Counted from the first letter of the stretch, positions 15,932 through 24,133 are shown. The stretch is 40,803 nt of DNA from Bacteroidota bacterium (GCA_018698135.1 JABINZ010000153.1:1-40803); one strand, 5' to 3'. Numbers and translations: made by a program. The notes: generated from the letters alone by a model not told the origin.

Positions 15932-17989
15932 TTAATAAGCCAACAGCTCTTTTGCTGCTTTTTCAATTTTATCGGTATCTGGCAAAATTGCTTTTTCAAG
16001 AATTCGGTTGAAACCTACAGGTGTAAAAGTTGACCCAACCCGCTTCACAGGTGCATCCAAATACTCAAAAGCTTTATCACTAATTAAGGCAGAAATCTCT
16101 CCGCCAAAACCTGAAAATATTTTGTCTTCATGCACTATCAATACTTTACTTGTTTTCTTTACCGTATTAATAATGGCTTCCTCATCCAAAGGAAGTAATG
16201 AACGCAGATCTAAAACCTCAACTTCATATCCTGACTCTTGTGCAATTTTTTCAGCTGCTTCAAGGCACATATGTGTTGTATTTCCGTAAGTAATCATGCT
16301 CATATCTTTTCCTTCTCTTCGGATTCTTGCCTTTCCAAAAGGAACTTCAAAATCATCAGGGATAGGAGTTGCAGCCTTTGGTGCATTGTATAATGCTTTG
16401 GGTTCCATAAAAACAGTCAGCCCCTCTGATCGTATGGATGTTCTTAATAATCCAGCTGCATCGTCAGCAAAAGAGGGATAAACTACACGGCAACCGGGGA
16501 AAGTGGTTAATGCTCCTTCAATATTTTGAGAATGATACAATCCTCCACCAATGTAACCTCCTGATGCTAAACGGACTGTAATGTTGGGTGAAAAGGCTCC
16601 ATTGCTTCTCCAATAATCATGAGTTGTTTCAACAAATTGCTCCATAGCCGGCCAAAAATAATCGGCAAACTCAGCACCTTCAACAACAACACGGATGTTT
16701 TTATTAAATCGGCTCATACCATTAGCTGTTCCCATAATATAGTCTTCGGCAATTGGTGCATTAAATACGCGTCCAATTCCAAATTCTTTTTGCATGCCTT
16801 TCGATACATTGAATATACCGCCTTTGTCTTTATTGGCAATATCCTGTCCCCATAAAAAAGTATCGGGATTATGACGGAATTCAGCTTTTAAGGTTTCATT
16901 TAAAGCCTCAATAAATTTCTTTTTATCTCCTTCATGCGTATGAATTCCTGTTGGATATTTTTCAGTTACATATGGTTCTGCAATGACAAAATCATGAATG
17001 GAATTTGGATCAGGATCTGGTGCTGCCAGAGCTGCTTTATGTGCTTTTTTAACTTCAACTTTAACTTGTTCTTCAATGTCGTTTAACTCTGCTTCTGATA
17101 ATCGATCATAACGCAACAGCATGCGTCTGAACTTACCCATCGGATCGTATTCTTTCACATAATTCATTTCATAATCATCTCGATAAAGATCATGTCGATC
17201 AGAATTTGAATGTGAATGTATCCGAACGCAGTTTGCCTGAACAATAACAGGTTTTTGTTGTTCCTGTGCATGTTTTTTGGCTTCTGTCATAGCATTCATG
17301 CTATCAAAAACATCCTTTCCGTTGCAGTGGATAATTCTTAGATTTTTGAATCCTGAGAAATTGTTAGCGACTTTGCGATTGGCAGTTTGATCTTTTTTGG
17401 GCACGGATATTCCATAACCATTGTCCTGAAATACAAATACAACAGGAAGTTGCTCATTAGATGCACCATTGATTGCCTCATACACATAACCTTCCGAAAC
17501 GGATGATTCACCTTGTGAACTAAATACAACACCAGTAGTTCCATAATGCTTTATTGCACGAGCTGTACCTGCTGCAGTTTGTGTGTGATTTCCTGTACAA
17601 GAAGAAACATTGTGGATATTCCATTCTGGTTTACCAAAATGATTCGACATATGACGTCCACCACTGGCTAAATCTGTCGCTTTTGAAATCCCATTCAGAA
17701 TGATTTCTGTAGCTGTTAAACCAGCAGAAATATTGGTGAGCATATCCCTGTAATAGGGGAACATGTGATCTACATTTTTATCGAAAACTTGTCCGATTGC
17801 CAATTGAATTCCATCATGTCCTGCGTAAGGTGCATGGTAACTCCAACCAATTGCTTGCTTTAAATAGTTCGGAGCTCGTTCATCCAAAGCGCGACCTAAT
17901 GTCATTAAATAAAACCAATTCTTCAGGCTTTCTTTATCTGTATTCTTAATGGAAAATAATTTCGGAATAATATTATTATCTACTTTCAT
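15932..17989 (-). CDS. 2-oxoisovalerate-type dehydrogenase E1, alpha and beta subunits fused
   Basis: This 685-residue ThDP-dependent E1 joins both subunits. Residues about 1-330 are E1alpha: YRDMLTNI, ASGGRHMSNHFG, SQGESSVSEGYVYEA and the ThDP/Mg segment QDNGYGIS. Residues about 350-685 are E1beta: LWGQDIANKDKGGIFNVSKG, NAPIAEDYIMG, MEQFVETTHDYWRSNG, VYPSFADDA and VEVLDLRSLLPLDEE. The fused form is common in Bacteroidetes and is usually assigned to branched-chain 2-oxoacids or related substrates. It decarboxylates the oxoacid and passes the acyl group to the lipoyl E2 encoded 17 bases upstream in the same operon. No E3 is adjacent; the one at 36828-38174 could serve. Confidence 0.92.
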   Translation of the reverse strand: MKVDNNIIPKLFSIKNTDKESLKNWFYLMTLGRALDERAPNYLKQAIGWSYHAPYAGHDGIQLAIGQVFDKNVDHMFPYYRDMLTNISAGLTATEIILNGISKATDLASGGRHMSNHFGKPEWNIHNVSSCTGNHTQTAAGTARAIKHYGTTGVVFSSQGESSVSEGYVYEAINGASNEQLPVVFVFQDNGYGISVPKKDQTANRKVANNFSGFKNLRIIHCNGKDVFDSMNAMTEAKKHAQEQQKPVIVQANCVRIHSHSNSDRHDLYRDDYEMNYVKEYDPMGKFRRMLLRYDRLSEAELNDIEEQVKVEVKKAHKAALAAPDPDPNSIHDFVIAEPYVTEKYPTGIHTHEGDKKKFIEALNETLKAEFRHNPDTFLWGQDIANKDKGGIFNVSKGMQKEFGIGRVFNAPIAEDYIMGTANGMSRFNKNIRVVVEGAEFADYFWPAMEQFVETTHDYWRSNGAFSPNITVRLASGGYIGGGLYHSQNIEGALTTFPGCRVVYPSFADDAAGLLRTSIRSEGLTVFMEPKALYNAPKAATPIPDDFEVPFGKARIRREGKDMSMITYGNTTHMCLEAAEKIAQESGYEVEVLDLRSLLPLDEEAIINTVKKTSKVLIVHEDKIFSGFGGEISALISDKAFEYLDAPVKRVGSTFTPVGFNRILEKAILPDTDKIEKAAKELLAY

Positions 17990-18006
17990 TGATCTGCTTC
18001 TTATTA

Positions 18007-19263
18007 TTAAATATTTCTTGTTGTATCGAATTGCTCTAAATAATCTGCTATTTTTTTAACAAAAGCGCCACCTAAAGCCCCATCGACTATACGATGGTCG
18101 TATGATAAGGATAGATACATTTTATGTCTGATGGCAATTACGTCCCCATGTTCTGTTTCTAAAACAGCAGGTTTTTTAACAATACTGCCAGTGGCAAGAA
18201 TGGCTACCTGTGGTTGATTTATAACAGGTGTCCCAAAAAGATTATCAAAGGAACCAAAATTTGTAATACTGAATGTCCCTCCTGAAATGTCATCCGGACT
18301 GAGTTTATTATTACGAGCATTTTGTGCCAGTGTATTCACATCTGTTGCTAAACCTGCCAAGTTTTTTTGATCTGCATTTTTAATGACGGGAACGATGAGG
18401 TTCCAATCTTCTAATGCTACTGCCATCCCAATGTTAACTTGCTTTCGGAGAATGATATTATTCCCATCTGTTGACGCATTCACTTGAGGAAAGTCGCGAA
18501 GAGCTTTGGCTACAGCTTCCGTGAATATGGGCATATAGGTGAGTTTTTGTCCATATTTTTTCTGGAATTCAATTTTAACTTTATTTCGCCATTTAACTAA
18601 ATTAGTCACGTCAGCTTCAATTACTGAAGTTACATGAGCAGAAGTTTGTACCGACATAATCATATGATCAGCAATAAGTTTCCGCATTCTTCCCATTGGA
18701 ATAATCTCATCACCCGCATTAATTGAAATAGGAGCTGCTGATTTTATTGGCTTTTGATTTTGTGGTGATTTTGTTCTGTTTTCAAGAAAGTTTAATACAT
18801 CTTTTTTTGTAAGCCTGTCATTTGAACCACTTCCCGCTATTGTGTCTAATTCTGCTTGAGTGATACCTTCTTTTGCAGCAATTGTTTTTACTAGTGGAGA
18901 ATAAAACCGATCAGTATGTTGGATGGAATTTTTATCGTCTTTTTCAACTGCTAAATGAGTTTTTTGTACATCTTTTTCTTGCTTGATTTCAACAGCAGTG
19001 TCTTGAACATCTACATCTTCTCCATCCAGAGCAATAATGGCTATGACTTTTCCTACAGCAACAACTTCATTTTCAGCAAAAAGTATTTTAACAACTTTTC
19101 CTTCCACAGGAGATGGGATTTCTGAATCCACTTTATCGGTTGCTAATTCTACCAGAGATTGATCTTCTTCTACCAAATCTCCTTCTTTGATTAGCCACCT
19201 TAGTATTGTTGCTTCTTCTACACTCTCACCCAATTTGGGCATAATGATGTCAAACTTAGCCAT
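18007..19263 (-). CDS. Dihydrolipoamide acyltransferase E2 (branched-chain-type complex)
   Basis: This 418-residue E2 has an N-terminal lipoyl domain with the modified Lys44 in ELATDKVDSEIPSP. It also has a linker, a peripheral-subunit-binding domain (about 120-162, YSPLVKTIAAKEGI...RLTKKDVLNFL) and the C-terminal acyltransferase domain with the catalytic SYDHRIVDG (near 390-398). It takes the acyl group from E1 and transfers it to CoA. The gene is first in the operon; E1 starts 17 bases after its stop. The lipoyl motif ATDKVDS differs from the METDKVV of the second E2 (38318-39598), consistent with different complexes. Confidence 0.93.
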   Translation of the reverse strand: MAKFDIIMPKLGESVEEATILRWLIKEGDLVEEDQSLVELATDKVDSEIPSPVEGKVVKILFAENEVVAVGKVIAIIALDGEDVDVQDTAVEIKQEKDVQKTHLAVEKDDKNSIQHTDRFYSPLVKTIAAKEGITQAELDTIAGSGSNDRLTKKDVLNFLENRTKSPQNQKPIKSAAPISINAGDEIIPMGRMRKLIADHMIMSVQTSAHVTSVIEADVTNLVKWRNKVKIEFQKKYGQKLTYMPIFTEAVAKALRDFPQVNASTDGNNIILRKQVNIGMAVALEDWNLIVPVIKNADQKNLAGLATDVNTLAQNARNNKLSPDDISGGTFSITNFGSFDNLFGTPVINQPQVAILATGSIVKKPAVLETEHGDVIAIRHKMYLSLSYDHRIVDGALGGAFVKKIADYLEQFDTTRNI

Positions 19264-19284
19264 AATGCGTATTTATAATTAGTA

Positions 19285-19292
19285 CAAATTTA
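19285..19292 (-). promoter_or_regulatory. Candidate -7 box (TAAATTTG) for the E2-E1 operon
   Basis: On the minus strand TAAATTTG fits TAnnTTTG 22 bases upstream of the E2 start at 19263. The divergent plus-strand box for the SOD gene lies within 35 bases, so the two promoters would share one intergenic region. Confidence 0.35.
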
Positions 19293-19317
19293 TAAATAAT
19301 ATAAAAAAGAAAGCTTG

Positions 19318-19325
19318 TAAATTTG
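19318..19325 (+). promoter_or_regulatory. Candidate -7 box (TAAATTTG) for the nickel SOD gene
   Basis: TAAATTTG fits the Bacteroidetes TAnnTTTG box and lies 56 bases before the start codon at 19381. No clear -33 TTTG is seen. No Nur- or Fur-like operator could be recognised by eye. Confidence 0.35.
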
Positions 19326-19380
19326 TTTAATGTTTGACATTGATTGTTTTACATGCATTAATCAAATAAAATAATTTAAT

Positions 19381-19872
19381 ATGAAAAAATATTTTTTATT
19401 AGTACTTGCCACAATGTCTTTTATATTTATCAGCCATAAAACATCTTCTCATTGTGAAGTTCCCTGTGGAATTTATGATGATGAATTACGCGTAGAACTG
19501 ATTTATGAACACATCAGTACGATTGAAAAAGCAATCAAACAGATTGAGGAATTAGAAAAAGAAATTCCTGTAAACTATAATCAAATGATTAGATGGGTTA
19601 ATACGAAAGAAGAACATGCTACTAAAATACAGGATATTGTTAACCAGTATTTTATGACTCAAAGGGTAAAGGCCGTAGATGGTTCAGATCAGTTTGCATA
19701 TGACAAATATATTGCTCAACTCACCAGTTTGCATCAACTCCTGGTGTATGCGATGAAAAGCAAACAAAGTCTTGATCTTAAAAACGTAGCAAAGCTAATG
19801 GAATTAACTGCTGTTTTTGAACATTCTTATTTTGGTGAGCACAGGCATGATAAGGAAGGTGAGCATAAATAG
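19381..19872 (+). CDS. sodN: Nickel superoxide dismutase with Sec-type signal peptide
   Basis: This 163-residue precursor is decided by HCEVPCGIY at residues 24-32. It is the NiSOD nickel hook HCxxPCGxY, in which His1, Cys2 and Cys6 of the mature chain bind nickel and Tyr9 gates the site. The residues before His24 form a hydrophobic signal (MKKYFLLVL ... HKTSS) with T-S-S at -3 to -1. Signal peptidase cleavage there would expose His1 exactly as the nickel site needs. The remainder is the expected helical bundle. The C-terminus is His-rich (HSYFGEHRHDKEGEHK), perhaps helping nickel binding. No sodX maturation peptidase is adjacent. The enzyme is predicted to be outside the cytoplasm, dismutating superoxide without iron or manganese. 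Confidence 0.92.
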   Translation: MKKYFLLVLATMSFIFISHKTSSHCEVPCGIYDDELRVELIYEHISTIEKAIKQIEELEKEIPVNYNQMIRWVNTKEEHATKIQDIVNQYFMTQRVKAVDGSDQFAYDKYIAQLTSLHQLLVYAMKSKQSLDLKNVAKLMELTAVFEHSYFGEHRHDKEGEHK

Positions 19873-19898
19873 GAAAAATCTCAAAATTATTAGTAAGA

Positions 19899-20009
19899 AC
19901 GTCTTTGCAAGGATGGTGAAAGAAGCAATCTGCTGAATTGAAACGGACAATATTGTTGTGTTTTAATTTGGAGGGGATTGCCATGCTCGTTCCTCGCTCG
20001 CAATGACGG
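19899..20009. repeat. Dispersed inverted repeat (CGTCATTGCGAG...CTCGCAATGACG family)
   Basis: The left arm (AACGTCTTTGCAAGGATGG and onward, 19898-19936) and the right arm (…CGTTCCTCGCTCGCAATGACGG, ending 20009) are imperfect inverted copies. The right end is the well-known CTCGCAATGACG element found in many Bacteroidota and other phyla. A further partial copy (TTCGCAATGATGG) follows at 20027-20039. The repeat fills the gap between the SOD gene and mtaB. The short minus-strand reading frame across it is a by-product. Confidence 0.75.
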
Positions 20010-20042
20010 TATTTATAATTGGGTATTCGCAATGATGGTTTA

Positions 20043-21323
20043 TTACAAAAATCCTATCAAAATAGGATCTTTTCCTGAACTTATTCCTTTGATTTGTACT
20101 TCTGCGAAATCATTTTGCTTTAAGGATTGTGCAGGGAATTCAACCGGAACATAATGCTGGCCATAACCTTTGGCTAATCCTTTATCGTTAATTTGTTCAA
20201 TAAGCACTCGCTGTTGCTTGTCTATGAAAGAGCTGCGATAGACAAGTTTATTAGTTTCGGCAAGGTTTCGAATGATTTCACTACGTTCTGTTTTTACTTT
20301 TCCAGCAATTTGATCCTCCATTCTGGCAGCCCTTGTTCCATTACGAATCGAATATTTAAACGTATGAACATGGCTAAAACCAATTTCTTTAACCAATGAG
20401 ACTGTTTCTTCAAATTCACGATCAGTTTCTCCAGGAAAACCAACCATAATATCAGTTGTAAAATTGAAATCGGGAATTTTAGTTTTTATTTTTTCAATGA
20501 TATTTCGATATTCTGAAACAGAATACATTCGCCTCATTTGAAGTAGAATCCGATCTGAGCCACTTTGTAAACAAAGATGAAGATGAGGGGCTACTTTAGG
20601 ATGTTCCAATAATTCAATAAAGCGATCCCCATATCCATCAGGCTCAATAGAGGAAATGCGGACTCTAAAGTCTCCGGATATGTCTACCACGCTTTCAAGG
20701 AGTTTCTCAAAATTCCAATCATTCCAATCGTAGCGCCCAATGTTAACTCCGGTAAGGACAATTTCCTTATAACCGAAATCAAGGACTTGCTTAATATTAT
20801 CTATAATTTCTTTTTGAGGACGACTGATTGCACGTCCCCTGACTTTAGGAACAATACAAAAAGTACAGAAATTATCGCAACCATCCTGAATTTTGATCAT
20901 GGAGCGGGTATGCATGGTTTTATCTGCTGGGACGTAATTGAAAGTGTCAGCTTTGATTTCACCCAGATTGATGACTTCGCCCTCGAGGTGTGAATCAACA
21001 ATATTAAATATCGAACTTTTTTGCTCGTTTTTAACAAAATAGGTCACATCCTTAAGATTGGATGGATTATCTGTATGATTATTGACCATGCAACCTGTGA
21101 CTACCAATAAAGAATCAGGATTTTTACGATTGGCAAAATTTACAGCTTGTCGGGAACGAGAATCACCCTGATTGGTAACAGTACATGTATTGACTACATA
21201 CACATCTGCGGATTCTGAAAAATCAACTATTTCATAGTCACCATGATGAAATTGAGAGACAATTGAATCTGTTTCAAATTGATTCAATCGGCAACCTAAG
21301 GTTTTGAAGGCGATTCTTTTCAT
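20043..21323 (-). CDS. mtaB: tRNA t6A37 methylthiotransferase MtaB
   Basis: This is a 426-residue radical-SAM enzyme. The N-terminal UPF0004 domain carries the auxiliary cluster cysteines C11 (LGCRLNQFETDS), C47 (VNTCTVT) and C78 (VTGCMVN). The radical-SAM motif CX3CX2C is C149, C153 and C156 in DGCDNFCTFCIVP, followed by RGRAISRP. The C-terminal TRAM domain is short. The LGCRLNQFE opening is typical of MtaB rather than MiaB. It adds a methylthio group to N6-threonylcarbamoyladenosine at position 37 of ANN-decoding tRNAs. A purine-rich tandem repeat lies immediately upstream of the start. Confidence 0.92.
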   Translation of the reverse strand: MKRIAFKTLGCRLNQFETDSIVSQFHHGDYEIVDFSESADVYVVNTCTVTNQGDSRSRQAVNFANRKNPDSLLVVTGCMVNNHTDNPSNLKDVTYFVKNEQKSSIFNIVDSHLEGEVINLGEIKADTFNYVPADKTMHTRSMIKIQDGCDNFCTFCIVPKVRGRAISRPQKEIIDNIKQVLDFGYKEIVLTGVNIGRYDWNDWNFEKLLESVVDISGDFRVRISSIEPDGYGDRFIELLEHPKVAPHLHLCLQSGSDRILLQMRRMYSVSEYRNIIEKIKTKIPDFNFTTDIMVGFPGETDREFEETVSLVKEIGFSHVHTFKYSIRNGTRAARMEDQIAGKVKTERSEIIRNLAETNKLVYRSSFIDKQQRVLIEQINDKGLAKGYGQHYVPVEFPAQSLKQNDFAEVQIKGISSGKDPILIGFL

Positions 21324-21334
21324 GAACTAAATTT

Positions 21335-21434
21335 AGATAGAAAGACAGAAAGATAAAAAGATGAAAGATGGAAAGACAGAAAGATAAAAAGACAGAAAGA
21401 TAAAAAGATGAAAGATGGAAAGATAAAAAGATAA
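21335..21434. repeat. Purine-rich tandem repeat upstream of mtaB
   Basis: About 100 bases of degenerate repeats built on GAAAGACAGAAAGATAAAAA with GATGAAAGATG inserts. A unit of about 31 bases is present almost twice, and shorter GAAAGATAAAAAGA units fill the rest. On the minus strand it is a pyrimidine tract just upstream of the mtaB start. Similar purine-rich units in the opposite orientation flank the other side of the neighbouring four-helix-bundle gene. Confidence 0.85.
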
Positions 21435-21460
21435 CGAATCTAATCTGGACTATTTTGGTC

Positions 21461-21853
21461 TTAAAAAGTCATTACCAATAGTTTATTAATTCCGGTTGCA
21501 TTATTTCTAAGATTTCTGATAAAACCATTTATCATTTTCTGAATCTCTATTGTTTTGTTTAGTATCTCTGATAAATTATTACTTTGAATATAATCAAGTT
21601 TCCCTGCAATAATTAATTGTGTTTCCAATTCATAAGTGGATCCTAATGCAATGTCAAGAAATTGAATAAAGCCTTTTGTCGTTCTACGAGAGCTACCTTC
21701 TGCAATATTTGAAGGGATTGATACTGAACTCCTATTTATTTGCGATATCAGATTATACTGTTCTGATTTTGGAAATTTACTGGTTAACTTATAAACATCA
21801 GTAGTCAGTTGGATCGATTCCACCCAAATTTTTAATTCCCTGAAATTGTGCAT
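21461..21853 (-). CDS. Four-helix-bundle protein (23S rRNA intervening-sequence protein / S23 family)
   Basis: This 130-residue protein has the family's signature order: FRELKIWVESIQLTTDVYKLT, then FPKSEQYNLISQINRSSVSIPSNIAEGSSR, then QFLDIALGSTYELETQLIIA. These are four amphipathic helices. Members were first seen inside intervening sequences of 23S rRNA genes, but free-standing copies scattered among ordinary genes are frequent in Bacteroidota. The molecular function is not established. It lies between mtaB and miaB and is flanked on both sides by purine/pyrimidine-biased repeats in opposite orientation, which suggests it moved in as a cassette. Confidence 0.9.
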   Translation of the reverse strand: MHNFRELKIWVESIQLTTDVYKLTSKFPKSEQYNLISQINRSSVSIPSNIAEGSSRRTTKGFIQFLDIALGSTYELETQLIIAGKLDYIQSNNLSEILNKTIEIQKMINGFIRNLRNNATGINKLLVMTF

Positions 21854-21880
21854 ATTCTTATTTTTAATGGTTTCCCAAGC

Positions 21881-21940
21881 TTAAATCTTACCCAATCTTT
21901 CTCAGTCTTGCAAGTCTTTCTCAATCTTTCCAAGTCTCAA
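21881..21940. repeat. Pyrimidine-rich repeat (CAGTCTTGCAAGTCTTTCTCAAT type)
   Basis: Degenerate units of CAATCTTTC, CAGTCTTGCAAGTCTTTC and CAATCTTTCCAAGTC follow one another on the plus strand. On the minus strand they read GGAAAGATTGAGAAAGAC. They are therefore roughly an inverted counterpart of the purine tract at 21335-21434. The end of miaB (from 21921) runs into this block. Confidence 0.65.
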
Positions 21941-23351
21941 TTAATTCTCCTTCAATAGATAGGGAAGTAGCGGATGTGATTTTTAAATCAACGAACGAGC
22001 CAATTTGTTTTGTATTTGTTGATTTAAAACGAACAACGATCCGCCCTTCTGTATAAGCTGATAAATAACCTTCTTTCCTGTCCTGACCTTTTACGAGCAC
22101 TTTACGTGATTGGCCAACAAGCTTTTTATTATAAACCAATGAATGTTTTCTGAGAACTTCAGATGATGCATGTAATCGTTTTTTCTTTATTTCCTGATCA
22201 ATGTCATTGGACCAACGAGAACTTGCTGCACCCGGACGAGGAGAGTACATAGCTATATAAGCCATGTTGAACTTCACTTCTTCCATTAACTTGAGTGTGT
22301 TTTGGAATTGCTCGTCTGTTTCTCCTGTAAAACCAACAATGATATCTGTAAAAATTGTTGCCTGAGGTATATGTTTGTGAATAGCATGAATAATTTGCCA
22401 GTATTTATCGACTGAATGTTTTCGGTTCATCCGAATAAGTACATTGTCATCCCCAGATTGAGCAGGAAGATGAATTTGCTTGGCCAAGCAATTGTATTTT
22501 GAGATTACTTCGATTACTTCTTCTCCCATGTCGCGTGGATGTGGTGAAGTGAAATATAGCCAGAATTCTTTGCCAGATTGATTGCCATATTCCCCAATTT
22601 TTTCAAGTAATTCTGTAAAACTGATTTCTTCATCTCCTTTATCCAAACCATATGAATTTACATTCTGCCCTAAAAGGGTTATCGATTTGAAACCTTGATC
22701 AACTATTCTTTTCAGTTCATTCAGAATATCTTCAGAGGATCGGGATACTTCACGACCTCTTGTATATGGAACCGCACAAAATGTACAGAATTTATCGCAA
22801 CCATTTTGGATTGGGATAAAAGCTTCGAAATTTGATGCATAATTTGGTTCCACATCCCAAAAATCCTCGATATGAATATTTAACTCAGACATTTTTTTGC
22901 CTGTGTTAAACTCTATTTTTTTGGGAGAGACGAAATCTGGTATGGCTTGCGCTTTTTTTATAACTTCTTTTTCAGAAGAATGTTCCTGTTCCAATCCAAA
23001 AGGAGTTACTACTCCATATTGCCTGATCATATCTGGAAATTGGTTCAATTCTGACATGGGAAAAACCAAGTCAAATAGTTTTAAAAATTTATCCCGATCA
23101 GCAGGAAGTAAACATCCGGAAACAAAGGTAATTAGGTTTCGTTTATCTTTCCATTTATTCCATTTGGAAATACGATTGTAAACTTTGTCAATTGCTTTCT
23201 GACGAACAGAACAAGCCAAAATACCTACTAGTCCTGCTTCTTCTTCTTTATCTGTCCATATGTAACCCAATCCATCTAAAACAGCCCGAACGCGTTCACT
23301 GTCAGACATATTCATCTGACAACCCAGAGTTACTAAATGATATTTTATCAT
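21921..23351 (-). CDS. miaB: tRNA-2-methylthio-N6-dimethylallyladenosine synthase MiaB, atypical subtype
   Basis: This is a 476-residue radical-SAM methylthiotransferase. The auxiliary cluster cysteines are C11 (GCQMNMSDSER), C47 (ILACSVRQKA) and C80 (VSGCLLP). The radical-SAM cysteines are C185, C189 and C192 (NGCDKFCTFCAVPYTRGREVSRS). The C-terminal TRAM domain is present. The family function is conversion of i6A37 to ms2i6A37 in tRNAs reading UNN codons. The ACSVRQKAIDKVYNRI segment, replacing the usual NTCSIR, and the long stretch FDLVFPMSELNQFPDM differ from the common Bacteroidetes MiaB and recall the form I know from Patescibacteria. The gene follows the FNR-like gene after 9 bases, probably in one operon. 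Confidence 0.88.
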   Translation of the reverse strand: MIKYHLVTLGCQMNMSDSERVRAVLDGLGYIWTDKEEEAGLVGILACSVRQKAIDKVYNRISKWNKWKDKRNLITFVSGCLLPADRDKFLKLFDLVFPMSELNQFPDMIRQYGVVTPFGLEQEHSSEKEVIKKAQAIPDFVSPKKIEFNTGKKMSELNIHIEDFWDVEPNYASNFEAFIPIQNGCDKFCTFCAVPYTRGREVSRSSEDILNELKRIVDQGFKSITLLGQNVNSYGLDKGDEEISFTELLEKIGEYGNQSGKEFWLYFTSPHPRDMGEEVIEVISKYNCLAKQIHLPAQSGDDNVLIRMNRKHSVDKYWQIIHAIHKHIPQATIFTDIIVGFTGETDEQFQNTLKLMEEVKFNMAYIAMYSPRPGAASSRWSNDIDQEIKKKRLHASSEVLRKHSLVYNKKLVGQSRKVLVKGQDRKEGYLSAYTEGRIVVRFKSTNTKQIGSFVDLKITSATSLSIEGELIETWKD

Positions 23352-23360
23352 TTCTATATC

Positions 23361-24017
23361 TTAAAAGTAAACTTCAGTAAATATGTGCTCGTTGGAAATT
23401 CCTTGTTCTTCAAGTAAGTCCTTACTCTCCAAAATCATATCACTATTTCCACAGAGATAAACCAAAGTGTTTTTGTCAATTTTGTTTTCTTTCAAATAAT
23501 CAGTAACACGACCCTGAAAAGTTCCTTTATTGTCTTTTGAAACACAAGATATGTAACGATGATTTTCATAGATGTCAGATTCATAGGCTTCACTTGCATA
23601 CCTGATTCCATGAAGTAATGTATAATTGAGGTCATCGTATGAGGTTACAAAACTATGAAAAGGAGCAATGCCTGTTCCGCTTGCAATAAATAGTAGGTTC
23701 TTATCAATATCTTCTTTACCTATTCTGAAGAAACCTACTGCTGATTCTACCTGAATTGGGTCTCCAACTTTGAGCTTTTTGAGTTGTTTCGATACACTTC
23801 CGTCTTCAACTTCTTTCACCAATACTTCTAAAAAATTATCTTTCTCACCGCTATAAACTGAATATTCTCTTAATTCTGCACTTTCATCAAGTCCTATTAA
23901 TATATGCTGACCAGCGACAAAATTTAATCTATGTCTGTCGAATCTCAATACAAAAGCAGATTCGGTGAGCTCTCTGATTTCCTGTATTTTGAATATTTTA
24001 TTTTCTCTCAAATTCAT
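23361..24017 (-). CDS. Ferredoxin/flavodoxin-NADP reductase-like flavoprotein (FNR family)
   Basis: This 218-residue protein has an FAD domain with the RxYS motif (REYSVYS, R50-S53) and an NAD(P) domain with GTGIAPF (114-120) and YLCGNSDMI. The C-terminus ends in aromatic VYF, which may stack on the flavin. It is shorter than most FNRs (about 250 residues). The family moves electrons between NAD(P)H and flavodoxin or ferredoxin. Two flavodoxin genes lie in the same window, so they are candidate partners, but they are not adjacent. It lies 9 bases upstream of miaB. Radical-SAM methylthiotransferases need a low-potential electron source, so the pairing may be functional (inference). Confidence 0.85.
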   Translation of the reverse strand: MNLRENKIFKIQEIRELTESAFVLRFDRHRLNFVAGQHILIGLDESAELREYSVYSGEKDNFLEVLVKEVEDGSVSKQLKKLKVGDPIQVESAVGFFRIGKEDIDKNLLFIASGTGIAPFHSFVTSYDDLNYTLLHGIRYASEAYESDIYENHRYISCVSKDNKGTFQGRVTDYLKENKIDKNTLVYLCGNSDMILESKDLLEEQGISNEHIFTEVYF

Positions 24018-24049
24018 TTTACTATTATTAATAGAGACGAGTTATAAAG

Positions 24050-24080
24050 CAAAAAACAAGCTAAAAAAGCCTGTTTTTCG
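24050..24080 (-). terminator. Probable Rho-independent terminator
   Basis: The inverted repeat AAAAACAAGC / GCCTGTTTTT (24052-24078) with an AT-rich loop lies downstream of the minus-strand gene that ends at 24134. Read on the minus strand it finishes in a T-run. It would separate that gene from the FNR-miaB operon. Confidence 0.55.
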
Positions 24081-24133
24081 AATAGCAAAATTAATGAATT
24101 TCAAAAGAATAGAGAAGCTTGATTAAAATCTGT

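Noticed and set aside
19778-20032. Minus-strand reading frame of 84 codons overlapping the SOD gene
   Set aside because: It arises from the CTCGCAATGACG repeat and the antisense of sodN; composition and lack of any motif argue against a gene.
21335-21434. Tandem repeat as a CRISPR array
   Set aside because: Units are short, contiguous and degenerate with no unique spacers, and there are no cas genes.
21461-21853. rRNA intervening sequence because of the S23-type gene
   Set aside because: No 23S rRNA sequence is present on either side; the neighbours are protein genes.
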